DNA of 64,000 nt from Candidatus Izemoplasma sp. Its GTDB lineage: Bacteria; Bacillota_I; Bacilli_A; Izemoplasmatales; Izemoplasmataceae. Under the pieces are notes generated by a model. It did no database searches. It worked only from the letters and a program-made list of their open reading frames with translations, and was not told the origin of the DNA. The translations under genes were made by a program, and so were the position numbers. Shown one piece after another: positions 18,402 to 26,663 of this stretch (positions are counted from its first letter, which is position 1; each line of letters begins with the position of its first letter). The DNA lies in NCBI GenBank assembly GCA_021736205.1, contig JAIPGF010000005.1, forward strand, positions 1 to 64,000, given 5' to 3'.

Positions 18402-19735
18402 TATAAGATGCCCTTACCTTGTAAGACATCTCTTATTTCATCGGCTCTTTTAAAGTCTTTATCTGTGCGTGCTTGTTGCCAATCACGATGTAACTTACGA
18501 TCTTTATCTGTTAGTTTAGTAATCTGTGGACGTAAACTAAAGACAGTGAAAATAGCTTTAAAGACGGTTAAACTTGAACGAAGTTGTTCAACTGTGTGAC
18601 GCCCTCTCAATAATTGATTTGTTTCCTTGACCAACTCTTGTAATGCGGTAATCCCATTAGGGGTATTAAAGTCTTCTTCCATCGCATCTTTAAACGATTG
18701 ATAAATACCTTTAAATGGCGCGACTAATGTAACTGTTTCATTAACTTTTTCAAGTAAATCTAGTTTGAGATAAAGTTGTTTGTAGGCTTGCTGTGTTTTT
18801 TCCCATTCAACTGCGTAATTTTCCAAAACATCATCGGTATAATTAATCGGACTACGGTAATGGGTCGATAGTGTAAATAACCTAAAAACATTAGGATTAA
18901 CATCTAAATCTTTAACTAAAATCGTTGTTCCTTCAGATTTTGACATCTTTGCATCATCTATATTCAACATACCGTTATGCATCCATATATTCGCAATAGA
19001 GTGATTGTTTACAGCAAGTGATTGCGCTATTTCATTTTCATGATGCGGAAATAGTAAGCCGCTTCCGCCACCATGAATATCAATTTTTCCGCCAAATACA
19101 TCATCGATCATGGCCACACATTCTGTATGCCAACCCGGACGACCTTCCCCAAATGGTGCCAAAAATTTAATTCCTACATCTGTCTCTTTCCACAAGGTGA
19201 AATCAAGTGGGTTTTCTTTTTTAGTATTCACTTCAATGCGTGATCCACTTCTCAAATCATCGATATTTCTATTTGATAGATACCCATATTCTTTAATTTT
19301 ATCAACACGGAAAAAGACATCACCGCCTTTTTTATAAGCATAATCTTTATCAATCAATGTTTGAATAAATTCTATAATATGGTCGATATAATCTGTGACT
19401 TTTGGTTTGATGTAGTTGGTATCTGATTGGACTTTTTCAACATCACTTAAAAAGGCATCAATATATTTTTCTGATAATTTTTTTTCAGTGGTATTTAATG
19501 CTAGAGCTTTATTAATAATCTTATCATCAACATCTGTTAAGTTAGAAACAAATTTAACGGTATATCCAATGTGCTCAAAATATTTTTTAACAGTATCAAA
19601 AAAGATAACAGGTCGTGCATTCCCAATATGGATATAACTATAAACAGTTGGTCCGCACACATAGATACTCACTTCACCGGGTTTAATCGGGGTGAATTTT
19701 TCTAATTTGTTTGTGTATGAATTAAATAGTTTCAT
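18401..19735 (-). CDS. cysS: Cysteinyl-tRNA synthetase
   Basis: 444 residues, class Ia synthetase charging tRNA-Cys. The HIGH motif appears as HIGNARPV, and KMSKS as KMSKSEGT. The zinc site that selects cysteine is visible as Cys27 (YVCGPTVYSY), the Cys in WHTECVAM and the HHENE cluster. The C-terminal anticodon-binding region is present (DKDFKRADEIRDVL). The 97-base upstream gap is too short for a T-box and shows none. A csp terminator and a promoter lie there. Confidence 0.98.
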   Translation of the reverse strand: MKLFNSYTNKLEKFTPIKPGEVSIYVCGPTVYSYIHIGNARPVIFFDTVKKYFEHIGYTVKFVSNLTDVDDKIINKALALNTTEKKLSEKYIDAFLSDVEKVQSDTNYIKPKVTDYIDHIIEFIQTLIDKDYAYKKGGDVFFRVDKIKEYGYLSNRNIDDLRSGSRIEVNTKKENPLDFTLWKETDVGIKFLAPFGEGRPGWHTECVAMIDDVFGGKIDIHGGGSGLLFPHHENEIAQSLAVNNHSIANIWMHNGMLNIDDAKMSKSEGTTILVKDLDVNPNVFRLFTLSTHYRSPINYTDDVLENYAVEWEKTQQAYKQLYLKLDLLEKVNETVTLVAPFKGIYQSFKDAMEEDFNTPNGITALQELVKETNQLLRGRHTVEQLRSSLTVFKAIFTVFSLRPQITKLTDKDRKLHRDWQQARTDKDFKRADEIRDVLQGKGIL

Positions 19736-19767
19736 CGTATCATCTTCTTTCTATTATCTACTGTTAT

Positions 19768-19795
19768 ACTATAACATATTTTAAAAATTTTCCAA
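19768..19795 (-). promoter_or_regulatory. cysS promoter
   Basis: Minus strand TTGGAA (19790-19795), 16-base spacer, TATAGT (19768-19773), about 30 bases before the start. Confidence 0.5.
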
Positions 19796-19797
19796 AA

Positions 19798-19821
19798 GAA
19801 AAACAGGAGAAAAACTCCTGT
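19798..19821 (-). terminator. Cold-shock gene terminator
   Basis: ACAGGAG / CTCCTGT stem with a five-base loop followed on the minus strand by TTTTC. Confidence 0.85.
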
Positions 19822-19832
19822 CCGGTTATTCA

Positions 19833-20030
19833 TTAAAGTTTTTTTACGTTAGCAGCTTGAGGACCGCGGTCTCCTTCTACAACTTCGAATTCAACTTCTT
19901 GACCGTCATCTAAGCTTTTGAAACCTTCACCATCGATCGCTGTGTAATGAACAAAAATATCTGTTCCTTCTTCAGAAGTAATGAATCCATAACCTTTTTC
20001 TGAATTAAACCATTTTACTGTACCTGTCAT
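19833..20030 (-). CDS. csp: Cold-shock protein, CspA family
   Basis: 65 residues, a single OB fold binding single-stranded RNA/DNA. RNP1 is KGYGFI and RNP2 is DIFVHY; the start [13 protein letters not shown] is typical. It acts as an RNA chaperone. The gene has its own promoter and terminator. It occupies the spot between gltX and cysS where B. subtilis has cysE. The 5' leader is short (about 30 bases), unlike long thermosensing cspA leaders. Confidence 0.97.
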   Translation of the reverse strand: MTGTVKWFNSEKGYGFITSEEGTDIFVHYTAIDGEGFKSLDDGQEVEFEVVEGDRGPQAANVKKL

Positions 20031-20064
20031 TTAAATCTCCTTTTCTTTCTTCGTTTCTAAGGTA

Positions 20065-20093
20065 ATTATATAATACTCATGAAGATAATGCAA
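20065..20093 (-). promoter_or_regulatory. Cold-shock gene promoter
   Basis: Minus strand TTGCAT (20088-20093), 17-base spacer, TATAAT (20065-20070). Confidence 0.8.
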
Positions 20094-20112
20094 CTATTTT
20101 TAGTTTAGTTGT

Positions 20113-21540
20113 CTAAAGTGCTTTCATCATTTGGTTCAAACGATTGATTACTGTATCTTTTCCAAGCAACGCAAGTACCTTCGGTAAATCAGGTCCATGC
20201 ATCTGAGCAGTTGTTGCTACTCTTAGTGGCATATAAAGCATTTTCCCTTTTGCATTCGCTTCTTTTCCTGTTTGGTTAATTAATGGTTTTATCGTGTTTG
20301 CGTTAAACTCATCTAACTCTTCAAGAAGACGTTTAAAAACTTCAAGTGTTTCTTTAACACCCGGTTCTTTTAACAGTGTTTCTTGTTCGTCATCTAACGT
20401 GAATTCTTGATTAAAAAATTCATCATAAAGTGCTGTAATTTCTGCACCAAAACTTAAGCGATCTTTAAACACTTTCACTAAGTTTTCAATCCATTCCTCA
20501 GAATAAGTATTCGTTAATCCGGCTTTTGTTAAATGTGGCATGCATAGTTCAACCGCTTCTTCATCGCTTAATTTTTTAATATATCGATTATTGATAAAGG
20601 CGAGTTTGTCTTGATCAAATTTAGCAGGAGAATTGGATAATTGTTTATCATCAAACAAATTAATGAGTTGTTCTTTTGATAAAATTTCTTTGTTACCTTT
20701 GGGTGACCACCCAAGTAAAGAAATAAAATTAAACAACGCATCCGGTAAATATCCAAGTGTTTGATATTGTTCGATAAACTGTATAATTGAATGATCTCTT
20801 TTGGATAACTTTTTATTGTCTTCATTGACAATAAGTGTCATATGTCCAAAACGTGGTTTGTCCCAGTTAAAGGCATTATATATCATTAGTTGTTTTGGGG
20901 TATTGGTAATATGGTCTTCCCCACGTAAAACATGAGTGATGGCCATTAAGTGATCATCGATTGCGCAAGCAAAGTTATAGGTGGGGATTCCGTTTTGTTT
21001 TACCATAACCCAGTCTCCCACATCTTCGCTTTTAAATGTCACTTTACCTTTCACCATATCATTGAAACTATAGTATGTATCCTTTGGCACTTTGAACCGA
21101 ATCGTATATGGGAGATCTGGTTCATCTGTTCTATATAAACATTTGCGTGAATAATGCAGTTTATCCTCACCACGTTCTTTTAGTGCTTCACGTTCTTGTT
21201 TTAACTCTTCTTTTGTACAATAACATTTATAAGCCAATCCTCTATCTAAGAGTTCTTGGGCATATTTTTCATAGATATCTAATCGTTCTAATTGAGAATA
21301 AGGACCATATCCACCATCTTTATTAATTGATTCATCCCAGTCAATGCCTAACCATTTTAAATATTTTAATTGACTTTCAATACCTGTTTTAACATTTCTC
21401 TTTGTATCTGTATCTTCAATACGTACAATAAAAGACCCGTCATTTTTTCTTGCGAATAAATAATTAAACAGGGCTGTTCTTGCATTTCCAATATGTAGAT
21501 GTCCAGTTGGACTTGGGGCATAACGTACTCGTACACTCAT
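20113..21540 (-). CDS. gltX: Glutamyl-tRNA synthetase
   Basis: 475 residues from the ATG at 21540, eight bases after AAGGAG. A GTG three codons upstream touches the ribosome site and is rejected. Class Ib synthetase: VRYAPSPTGHLHIGNART carries HIGH, and KLSKRDHS is the KMSKS loop. The C-terminal anticodon-binding domain follows. It probably also charges tRNA-Gln for the amidotransferase route, as in most Firmicutes; gatCAB is not in this window. The promoter is at 21565-21593. No convincing terminator separates it from csp. Confidence 0.97.
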   Translation of the reverse strand: MSVRVRYAPSPTGHLHIGNARTALFNYLFARKNDGSFIVRIEDTDTKRNVKTGIESQLKYLKWLGIDWDESINKDGGYGPYSQLERLDIYEKYAQELLDRGLAYKCYCTKEELKQEREALKERGEDKLHYSRKCLYRTDEPDLPYTIRFKVPKDTYYSFNDMVKGKVTFKSEDVGDWVMVKQNGIPTYNFACAIDDHLMAITHVLRGEDHITNTPKQLMIYNAFNWDKPRFGHMTLIVNEDNKKLSKRDHSIIQFIEQYQTLGYLPDALFNFISLLGWSPKGNKEILSKEQLINLFDDKQLSNSPAKFDQDKLAFINNRYIKKLSDEEAVELCMPHLTKAGLTNTYSEEWIENLVKVFKDRLSFGAEITALYDEFFNQEFTLDDEQETLLKEPGVKETLEVFKRLLEELDEFNANTIKPLINQTGKEANAKGKMLYMPLRVATTAQMHGPDLPKVLALLGKDTVINRLNQMMKAL

Positions 21541-21564
21541 TGTTTTCACTCCTTAACTTTAAGT

Positions 21565-21593
21565 ATTATAGTATACTTCTTTCGATATATCAA
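21565..21593 (-). promoter_or_regulatory. gltX promoter
   Basis: Minus strand TTGATA (21588-21593), 17-base spacer, TATAAT (21565-21570). The -35 lies three bases after the stop codon of the pseudouridine synthase gene. Confidence 0.75.
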
Positions 21594-21595
21594 AC

Positions 21596-22315
21596 TTAAT
21601 TCGTTTTTGCTTCTTTACTTGAATCTTTAAGTAATTCTTTTAATTCGTTTAATTCTGTTTCTTTTAGATGTCTGTATTTTCCTCTTGGAACATCTAATTT
21701 AATATTCATTATGCGTGTACGTTGTAGTTTTTCAACATGATAATCAAAGAATGCACACATACGTCTAATTTGTCTATTAAGTCCTTCAGTTAAAACTATT
21801 TTAAACTTATTTCTACTTAATTTATAAACCTTACAAGGTTTTGTGACGGTGTTTAAAATCGGTACACCTTCACTCATTCCCTTCAAAAACATCGTATCAA
21901 TGGGCTTATTAACAGTCACCAGATATTCTTTCTCATGGTTGTTTTCAGCACGCAAAATTTTATTAACAATGTCACCATCATTGGTCATTAATATCAGACC
22001 TTCACTATCTTTATCAAGTCGACCAACATGAAAAATACGTTTAGGATAATTGATATAATCAACAATATTAGTTGGATCTTTTTTATCTGTTGTTGAGGTA
22101 ATACCAATGGGTTTATTAAAGGCAAGATAAATAAATTTATCTTGTTGTTTTATTTCTTTTCCATCTACTTTTATTATGTCTTCCTCTGTGACTTGTGATC
22201 CCAGTTGAGCAAATTCACCATTGATTGTAACAAGTTCTTGTTTAATTAATCGATCTGCTTTCCGTCTGGAACAATAGCCTGCTTCACTTAGATATTTATT
22301 AATTCTTTTTGCCAT
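21596..22315 (-). CDS. rRNA pseudouridine synthase, RluF-like
   Basis: 239 residues from the ATG at 22315 behind AGGTGA. An N-terminal S4 RNA-binding domain (RINKYLSEAGYCSRRKADRL) is joined to an RsuA/RluB/E/F catalytic domain. The catalytic Asp lies in GRLDKDSEGLILMTNDG. The C-terminal GLNRQIRRMC and RTRIMNI pattern is closer to RluF (23S U2604) than to RluB, so the exact target is tentative. The short in-frame extension starting with GTG is not used. Confidence 0.88.
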   Translation of the reverse strand: MAKRINKYLSEAGYCSRRKADRLIKQELVTINGEFAQLGSQVTEEDIIKVDGKEIKQQDKFIYLAFNKPIGITSTTDKKDPTNIVDYINYPKRIFHVGRLDKDSEGLILMTNDGDIVNKILRAENNHEKEYLVTVNKPIDTMFLKGMSEGVPILNTVTKPCKVYKLSRNKFKIVLTEGLNRQIRRMCAFFDYHVEKLQRTRIMNIKLDVPRGKYRHLKETELNELKELLKDSSKEAKTN

Positions 22316-22384
22316 TTTAATCACCTGTTTTTATTATATCATAGCATAGTCTTTGATTCATTAAATACTCACTTTTAATAGCCC

Positions 22385-22414
22385 ATAAAAAAAGCACAAC
22401 ATTTCGTTGTGCTT
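22385..22414 (-). terminator. Lipoprotein gene terminator
   Basis: Minus strand AAGCACAAC, loop, GTTGTGCTT, then seven Ts. It is almost identical to the rpsI terminator on the other side of the lipoprotein gene. Confidence 0.9.
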
Positions 22415-22433
22415 AATCATTTAATGTTTTAAA

Positions 22434-23423
22434 TTATGCAGTTGTGTCTTCTTCATCGTCATCATTGTCATCATCGTCGTCATCATCAGGATCGTCTTTT
22501 TCAATTGATTTAGATTCTTTTCCATCTTCTTCAATTTCATAAACATAAACTGTTTCTCCGAGTTCGTTTTCAGTAACAATTATTTTAACTTCACCTTCAA
22601 CGCCGTTTACTTCATATTCTAGTTTATAAACGAGACCTTCATCTTCAACTTCGCGTTTAAATTCGTAATAATTTTCTCCATCTTGAATTTCTATTTTGTA
22701 TTCGTCGCTTTCTTGTTTAATTTGGAGTTCTACTACACTTTCAACGCCATTAATGTTTTTTTCAATTAAGAATTCTGTTTCAGTTTCTTCTTCATCACTT
22801 TCAGCTTTATATGTGATTGTGATTGTATCATTACCATTTGTAGCAACTAAAGTCATTTCTTTTTCTGTTTCGACTTCTTCTTCAGTATCTACTTCGTCGT
22901 CAGTGTCTGCTTCGTCGTCAGTGTCTGCTTCGTCATCATCATCGTCTGCTTCATCTTCTAAGTTATTGACGGCAGTTACTGTGTATTCGACATCTCCAAT
23001 AATGAATATACCAGTGATTTCTCCTGTGTCTACATCTTCATTATAATAAAATACGTAAACATCTTCATTAACCGTAATAGTCATTTTTTGTGAATAGTCT
23101 GCACGATCTGATTCTTCTTGTTCAATGCTGCCAAACTTTGCTGATCCATCCATAAATGCCATTAGCTTATCAACATATATATTAACATCTTCTAATTCGG
23201 TTTCAATTTCTGTTGTTTCGCCTTCAGCTAAGAAAGTTAACCCATTTTGTGTTGTGGTTGTTGTTTCGGGTGTATTTAAAAATCCTGCTCCTAAATAGGA
23301 TAAGGATGCGAGAGATTGTTCACTCGTAAGTGCTACTTTTTCATCAGTCGTTGTAATAGCAGAACATCCAACCAACGTGATACCTAAAAACAACGTTGCG
23401 ATTAAAACTAATAATTTCTTCAT
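22434..23423 (-). CDS. Acidic repeat-containing lipoprotein, unknown function
   Basis: 329 residues. The signal peptide ends in the lipobox LVGC (Cys20), so the protein is predicted to be lipid-anchored on the outer face of the membrane. Mature segments contain beta-rich stretches of similar composition (VYVFYYNEDVDTGEITGIF; YEFKREVEDEGLVYKLEYE) separated by a run of Asp/Glu/Ala/Thr made by an 18-base tandem repeat. The C-terminus has another Asp run. Lys is scarce in the mature acidic parts. I recognise no family. The acidic runs could bind Ca2+ or other cations, but that is only an inference. It is monocistronic: AAAGGAG before the ATG and terminators on both sides. Confidence 0.85.
   Translation of the reverse strand: MKKLLVLIATLFLGITLVGCSAITTTDEKVALTSEQSLASLSYLGAGFLNTPETTTTTQNGLTFLAEGETTEIETELEDVNIYVDKLMAFMDGSAKFGSIEQEESDRADYSQKMTITVNEDVYVFYYNEDVDTGEITGIFIIGDVEYTVTAVNNLEDEADDDDDEADTDDEADTDDEVDTEEEVETEKEMTLVATNGNDTITITYKAESDEEETETEFLIEKNINGVESVVELQIKQESDEYKIEIQDGENYYEFKREVEDEGLVYKLEYEVNGVEGEVKIIVTENELGETVYVYEIEEDGKESKSIEKDDPDDDDDDDNDDDEEDTTA
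22882..22953. repeat. 18-base tandem repeat, four copies
   Basis: Units start at 22882, 22900, 22918 and 22936. Units 1-3 differ by one to three bases; the fourth is more degenerate. They encode repeats of the hexapeptide type DDEADT/DDEVDT inside the lipoprotein, so copy number changes would keep the frame. Confidence 0.85.
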
Positions 23424-23501
23424 TTGTTTCAGCTCCTTTTTTTACCTCACTAATATATACAAGATAACAATCCTTTTTTCTCACTTTTTTTGTTTTTCCA
23501 T

Positions 23502-23532
23502 AAAAAAAAGCACAACATTTGTTGTGCTTTTT
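23502..23532 (-). terminator. rplM-rpsI terminator
   Basis: Minus strand AAAAAGCACAAC, loop, GTTGTGCTTTTTTTT, eleven bases after the rpsI stop. Confidence 0.9.
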
Positions 23533-23542
23533 GAAAATATGC

Positions 23543-23935
23543 TTAACGTTTTGAGAATTGTGGAGATTTACGTGCTTTACGTAGTCCTGGTTTTTTACGT
23601 TCTTTAACACGTGGATCACGTGTGATTAATCCTGCAGCTTTAAGCTTTGGACGATAATCGGGATTCACTTCTAATAATGCACGAGTGATTCCTAAACGAA
23701 TTGCACCAGCTTGACCTGAAATTCCCCCACCATAAACATTAACACTAATATCAAATGCTTTTTGATTATCAGTTAATGCAAGTGGTTGTTCAACGTCTAA
23801 ACGTGTTGAAGGACTTTTAACATACTCATCAAATGCTCTACCGTTAATTTCGAATTTACCAGTACCTGGTTCTAACATAACACGAGCTACAGATGCCTTA
23901 CGACGTCCTGTACCTCTATACATTGCTTTAGCCAT
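23543..23935 (-). CDS. rpsI: 30S ribosomal protein S9
   Basis: 130 residues. It has the typical [16 protein letters not shown] start and the conserved C-terminal [14 protein letters not shown] whose last Arg reaches the P-site tRNA. It follows rplM by 13 bases with AGGAGG, the universal rplM-rpsI pair. In B. subtilis this pair follows truA; here it is downstream of metG instead. Confidence 0.98.
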   Translation of the reverse strand: MAKAMYRGTGRRKASVARVMLEPGTGKFEINGRAFDEYVKSPSTRLDVEQPLALTDNQKAFDISVNVYGGGISGQAGAIRLGITRALLEVNPDYRPKLKAAGLITRDPRVKERKKPGLRKARKSPQFSKR

Positions 23936-23948
23936 TATAAATTCCTCC

Positions 23949-24383
23949 TTAACCTTCTAATTCGTACGTCTCTGGTTGTTGAGCTGCATGTGGATGCTCT
24001 GTCCCAGGATAAACGAATAATTTTTTTCTAATTTGACGACCAAGTGTTCCTTTTGGTAACATGCCGTTGACAGCTGATACAATAATTCTCTCAGGATATG
24101 TATCTCTCATTTTTCCAGCAGTTGTCTCTTTTAATCCACCTGGATATTGGGAGTGTTTATAATAGATTTTTTTATTCCATTTATCTCCAGTGAATTCTAC
24201 TTTTTCAGCGTTCACTACGATTACGTAGTCGCCACAATCAACATGTGGTGTAAATGTTGGTTTATGTTTTCCGCGTAATAACGTTGCAACTTCAGTTGCC
24301 AAACGTCCTACTGTTTTACCAGCTGCGTTAACTAAAAGCCAACGATGTTCGATATTTTCTTTGTTTGCCATAAATGTTTTCAT
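23949..24383 (-). CDS. rplM: 50S ribosomal protein L13
   Basis: 144 residues. The conserved [17 protein letters not shown] and [11 protein letters not shown] segments and the [18 protein letters not shown] region are present. It is an early assembly protein of the large subunit. The ATG follows TGGAGG by seven bases. The leader contains a conserved L13-type motif, suggesting autoregulation as predicted for this family. Confidence 0.98.
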   Translation of the reverse strand: MKTFMANKENIEHRWLLVNAAGKTVGRLATEVATLLRGKHKPTFTPHVDCGDYVIVVNAEKVEFTGDKWNKKIYYKHSQYPGGLKETTAGKMRDTYPERIIVSAVNGMLPKGTLGRQIRKKLFVYPGTEHPHAAQQPETYELEG

Positions 24384-24390
24384 TTATATA

Positions 24391-24425
24391 CCTCCATAAG
24401 TATTGTGCTAGGCGGTGGGTATGTT
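24391..24425 (-). promoter_or_regulatory. L13-leader-like 5' UTR
   Basis: The minus strand between promoter and ribosome site contains CCCACCGCCTAGCACA just before GGAGG. This resembles the conserved core of the Rfam L13_leader of Firmicutes. Identification is by motif memory, not by a model search. Confidence 0.5.
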
Positions 24426-24445
24426 GCTTAAATGTACCGGACTAT

Positions 24446-24474
24446 ATAATATAGGATTAACGATTGTTTGTCAA
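24446..24474 (-). promoter_or_regulatory. rplM-rpsI promoter
   Basis: Minus strand TTGACA (24469-24474), 17-base spacer, TATTAT (24446-24451). Confidence 0.8.
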
Positions 24475-24496
24475 TGGATTTAAGCAAATTATTTTT

Positions 24497-24615
24497 TAGT
24501 TTTGTGTGCAAACTATAATCAAGGATGGGCTACATTAAGGGATTTTACTTAACAGTTATTCTAGGTTATGTCCTAAAGTAAGCCACTTAGTATGCGTCTA
24601 AGACATATATTTTTT
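24497..24615. ncRNA. Candidate structured RNA with a three-way junction
   Basis: This intergenic stretch between the metG terminator and the rplM promoter holds tightly packed complementary segments. The closing helix is GGCTAC (24528-24533) with GTAAGCC (24578-24584, one bulge). Inside are hairpin 24534-24553 (ATTAAG/CTTAAC, 8-base loop) and hairpin 24560-24577 (TCTAGG/CCTAAA, one G-U in the minus-strand reading, 6-base loop). Outside are CTTAG/CTAAG (24586-24602) and TAGTTTTG/CAAACTA (24497-24515). A TATAAT at 24514-24519 would start a plus-strand RNA right at the closing helix, and TTTTTT follows the last hairpin. The strand and family are unknown; no good open frame is present. Confidence 0.4.
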
Positions 24616-24641
24616 ATCGCTTTTTATCAACAAATCTTTCG

Positions 24642-24672
24642 TAAAAAAAGAGACTTTTTTTTCGTCTCTTTT
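24642..24672 (-). terminator. metG terminator
   Basis: Minus strand AAAAAGAGAC, A-rich loop, GTCTCTTTTTTT, immediately after the metG stop. Confidence 0.9.
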
Positions 24673-24676
24673 TGAC

Positions 24677-26611
24677 TTACGATATTTTATCACCAGGATT
24701 TAGATGATCTACTTCTAAAATCTCAAGTGTCTTTTTATTTTTACCAGCTAAAATCATTCCTTCAGATTTTACACCACGGAGTTTAATTGGTTTTATGTTT
24801 TTCACCACAATTAACTTTTTACCCGGTAAGTATTCTTTGGTGTAGTGATCTTTAATCCCCGAAACAATTTGTCGAACGCGGTCTCCTGTATCAATTTGTG
24901 AAATAAGTAATTTGTCCGCATCAGGATGTTCTTTGCACTCTTTAACCTCACCAACAACCATTTCTACTTTTAAGAAATCATCAAATTCAATCAAGTTTTC
25001 TGGTTGGGTTGGCTTGGGTTGTTTTTTCTCTTGACGTTTATTGGTTCGGTTCGCCAGATAATCAACTTCTTTTTCCTTATCAAGACGCGGGAAGAGTGGT
25101 TCGGGATTGTTTGTTACATCTATTGTTATTGGTTTTCCAAACTCTAATGAATCCCAAGTTTGAAGTGACTGTTTAATCCCGAGTTGATCAAACAACTTGT
25201 CTGCACCATTTACTAAGATTGGACTCAGTAATATACCAATATGTCTCAGTGATTCAACTAAGTGGTAAAGCACACTTTCAAGTGTGTCTCTTTCTTTTTT
25301 TTGTTTGGCTAAAATCCACGGAGTTGTCTCATCAATATATTTATTGGTCCGACTGATTAATGACCAAACACTTTGAATTGCTTTTGAAACTTTTTGGTGA
25401 TCCATATAGGTCTCATATTCTTTGATTGTTTCAGTTATTGTTTCGGTTAGTTGATTGTCATAATCAAAGAATGTTTTCTTAGGTTTTTTTAAGGGACATT
25501 CAAAGTATTTGTTGATCATTGAAATAGTACGGTTTAATAAGTTTCCAAAGTCATTGGCTAAATCATAGTTAATACGGTCCACAAAATCCTCAGGTGTGAA
25601 TAATCCATCGCCACTATGAGGCAATTCTTTGAGTAAAAAGTAACGCAAGGTATCTAACCCATATCGCTCAATAATAGGTTCTGGATAAACAACTTGGCCT
25701 TTTGATTTTGACATCTTCCCGTCTTTCATCATATACCATCCATGGGCATATAATTTGAAGGGAATTGGAAGTCCGAGGGCTTTTAAGATAATCGGCCAAT
25801 AAATTGCATGAAATCGTAAAATATCTTTACCCACCACATGCAGTACTTCATCACCATACCAATATTTATCAAATAATGAGGCATCATTTGATTCATAACC
25901 TAGGGAACTAATGTAGTTACTTAAGGCATCAATCCAGACATAAATAACATGTTTAGGATCAGATTTAACCGGCACTCCCCAATCAAACGAGGTACGGCTA
26001 ACACTTAAATCATCAAGTCCGCCCTTAATAAAAGAGACGACTTCGTTTTTACGTGATTTAGGGGTGATAAAGTCAGGATTTTCTTCAATGAACTTAAGTA
26101 ACCAATCTTCATATTTAGACAGTCTTAAAAAGTAAGATTCTTCTTTTAAAAGTTTTGTTTCACGACCACAATCTGGACATATATGTCCTTCTTCTAATTG
26201 TGTTTCTGTGAAGAAACTTTCATCATGGATACAGTAATATCCTTCATAATGTCCTTTGTAGATATCGCCTGTTGATTTAAGATGTTCAAAGATACGCTCA
26301 ATAACCTGTTCATGACGGGGCTCTGTTGTACGGATAAAATCATCGTATTCAATATCAAGTAAGTTCCACAGTTCTTTGGTATCTTCCGCAATATTATCAA
26401 CGTGTTCTTGTGGTGATAATCCACGTTCTTTTGCCACTGTCTCAACTTTTTGACCATGTTCATCCATCCCTGTTAAATAACGCGTATCATACCCTTTTAA
26501 GGCTTTGTATCTGTTTAGGGTATCACATAAAACAGTTGTGTAAGAATTTCCAATGTGTAAATTCCCACTTGGGTAATAAATGGGGGTTGTAATATAAAAT
26601 GTCTTTTTCAT
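24677..26611 (-). CDS. metG: Methionyl-tRNA synthetase
   Basis: 644 residues. Class Ia synthetase: PSGNLHIGNSYT is HIGH and KMSKSKGQ is KMSKS. The zinc-type knuckle includes CPDCGRETK. From about residue 540 there is a C-terminal EMAP/Trbp111-like tRNA-binding domain (DFLKVEMVVGEVKECKEHPDADKLL), common in Bacillus-type enzymes. It charges both initiator and elongator tRNA-Met. It lies downstream of rsmI, as in B. subtilis, but has its own promoter (26634-26662). Confidence 0.98.
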   Translation of the reverse strand: MKKTFYITTPIYYPSGNLHIGNSYTTVLCDTLNRYKALKGYDTRYLTGMDEHGQKVETVAKERGLSPQEHVDNIAEDTKELWNLLDIEYDDFIRTTEPRHEQVIERIFEHLKSTGDIYKGHYEGYYCIHDESFFTETQLEEGHICPDCGRETKLLKEESYFLRLSKYEDWLLKFIEENPDFITPKSRKNEVVSFIKGGLDDLSVSRTSFDWGVPVKSDPKHVIYVWIDALSNYISSLGYESNDASLFDKYWYGDEVLHVVGKDILRFHAIYWPIILKALGLPIPFKLYAHGWYMMKDGKMSKSKGQVVYPEPIIERYGLDTLRYFLLKELPHSGDGLFTPEDFVDRINYDLANDFGNLLNRTISMINKYFECPLKKPKKTFFDYDNQLTETITETIKEYETYMDHQKVSKAIQSVWSLISRTNKYIDETTPWILAKQKKERDTLESVLYHLVESLRHIGILLSPILVNGADKLFDQLGIKQSLQTWDSLEFGKPITIDVTNNPEPLFPRLDKEKEVDYLANRTNKRQEKKQPKPTQPENLIEFDDFLKVEMVVGEVKECKEHPDADKLLISQIDTGDRVRQIVSGIKDHYTKEYLPGKKLIVVKNIKPIKLRGVKSEGMILAGKNKKTLEILEVDHLNPGDKIS

Positions 26612-26633
26612 AATATCATTCCTTATCGAAGTT

Positions 26634-26662
26634 ATTATATAGTAGTTACGTGTTTAAGGCAA
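26634..26662 (-). promoter_or_regulatory. metG promoter
   Basis: Minus strand TTGCCT (26657-26662), 17-base spacer, TATAAT (26634-26639). The -35 sits directly next to the rsmI stop. No T-box or SAM riboswitch fits in the 52-base gap. Confidence 0.7.
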
Positions 26663-26663
26663 G

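Noticed and set aside
22882-22953. Regular short repeats considered as a CRISPR array
   Set aside because: The 18-base units are tandem with no spacers and encode an in-frame peptide repeat; no cas genes are near.
26612-26663. T-box or SAM riboswitch upstream of metG, and T-boxes before cysS and gltX
   Set aside because: The gaps (52, 97 and about 55 bases) are too short, hold promoters, and lack the AGGGTGG-type T-box core.
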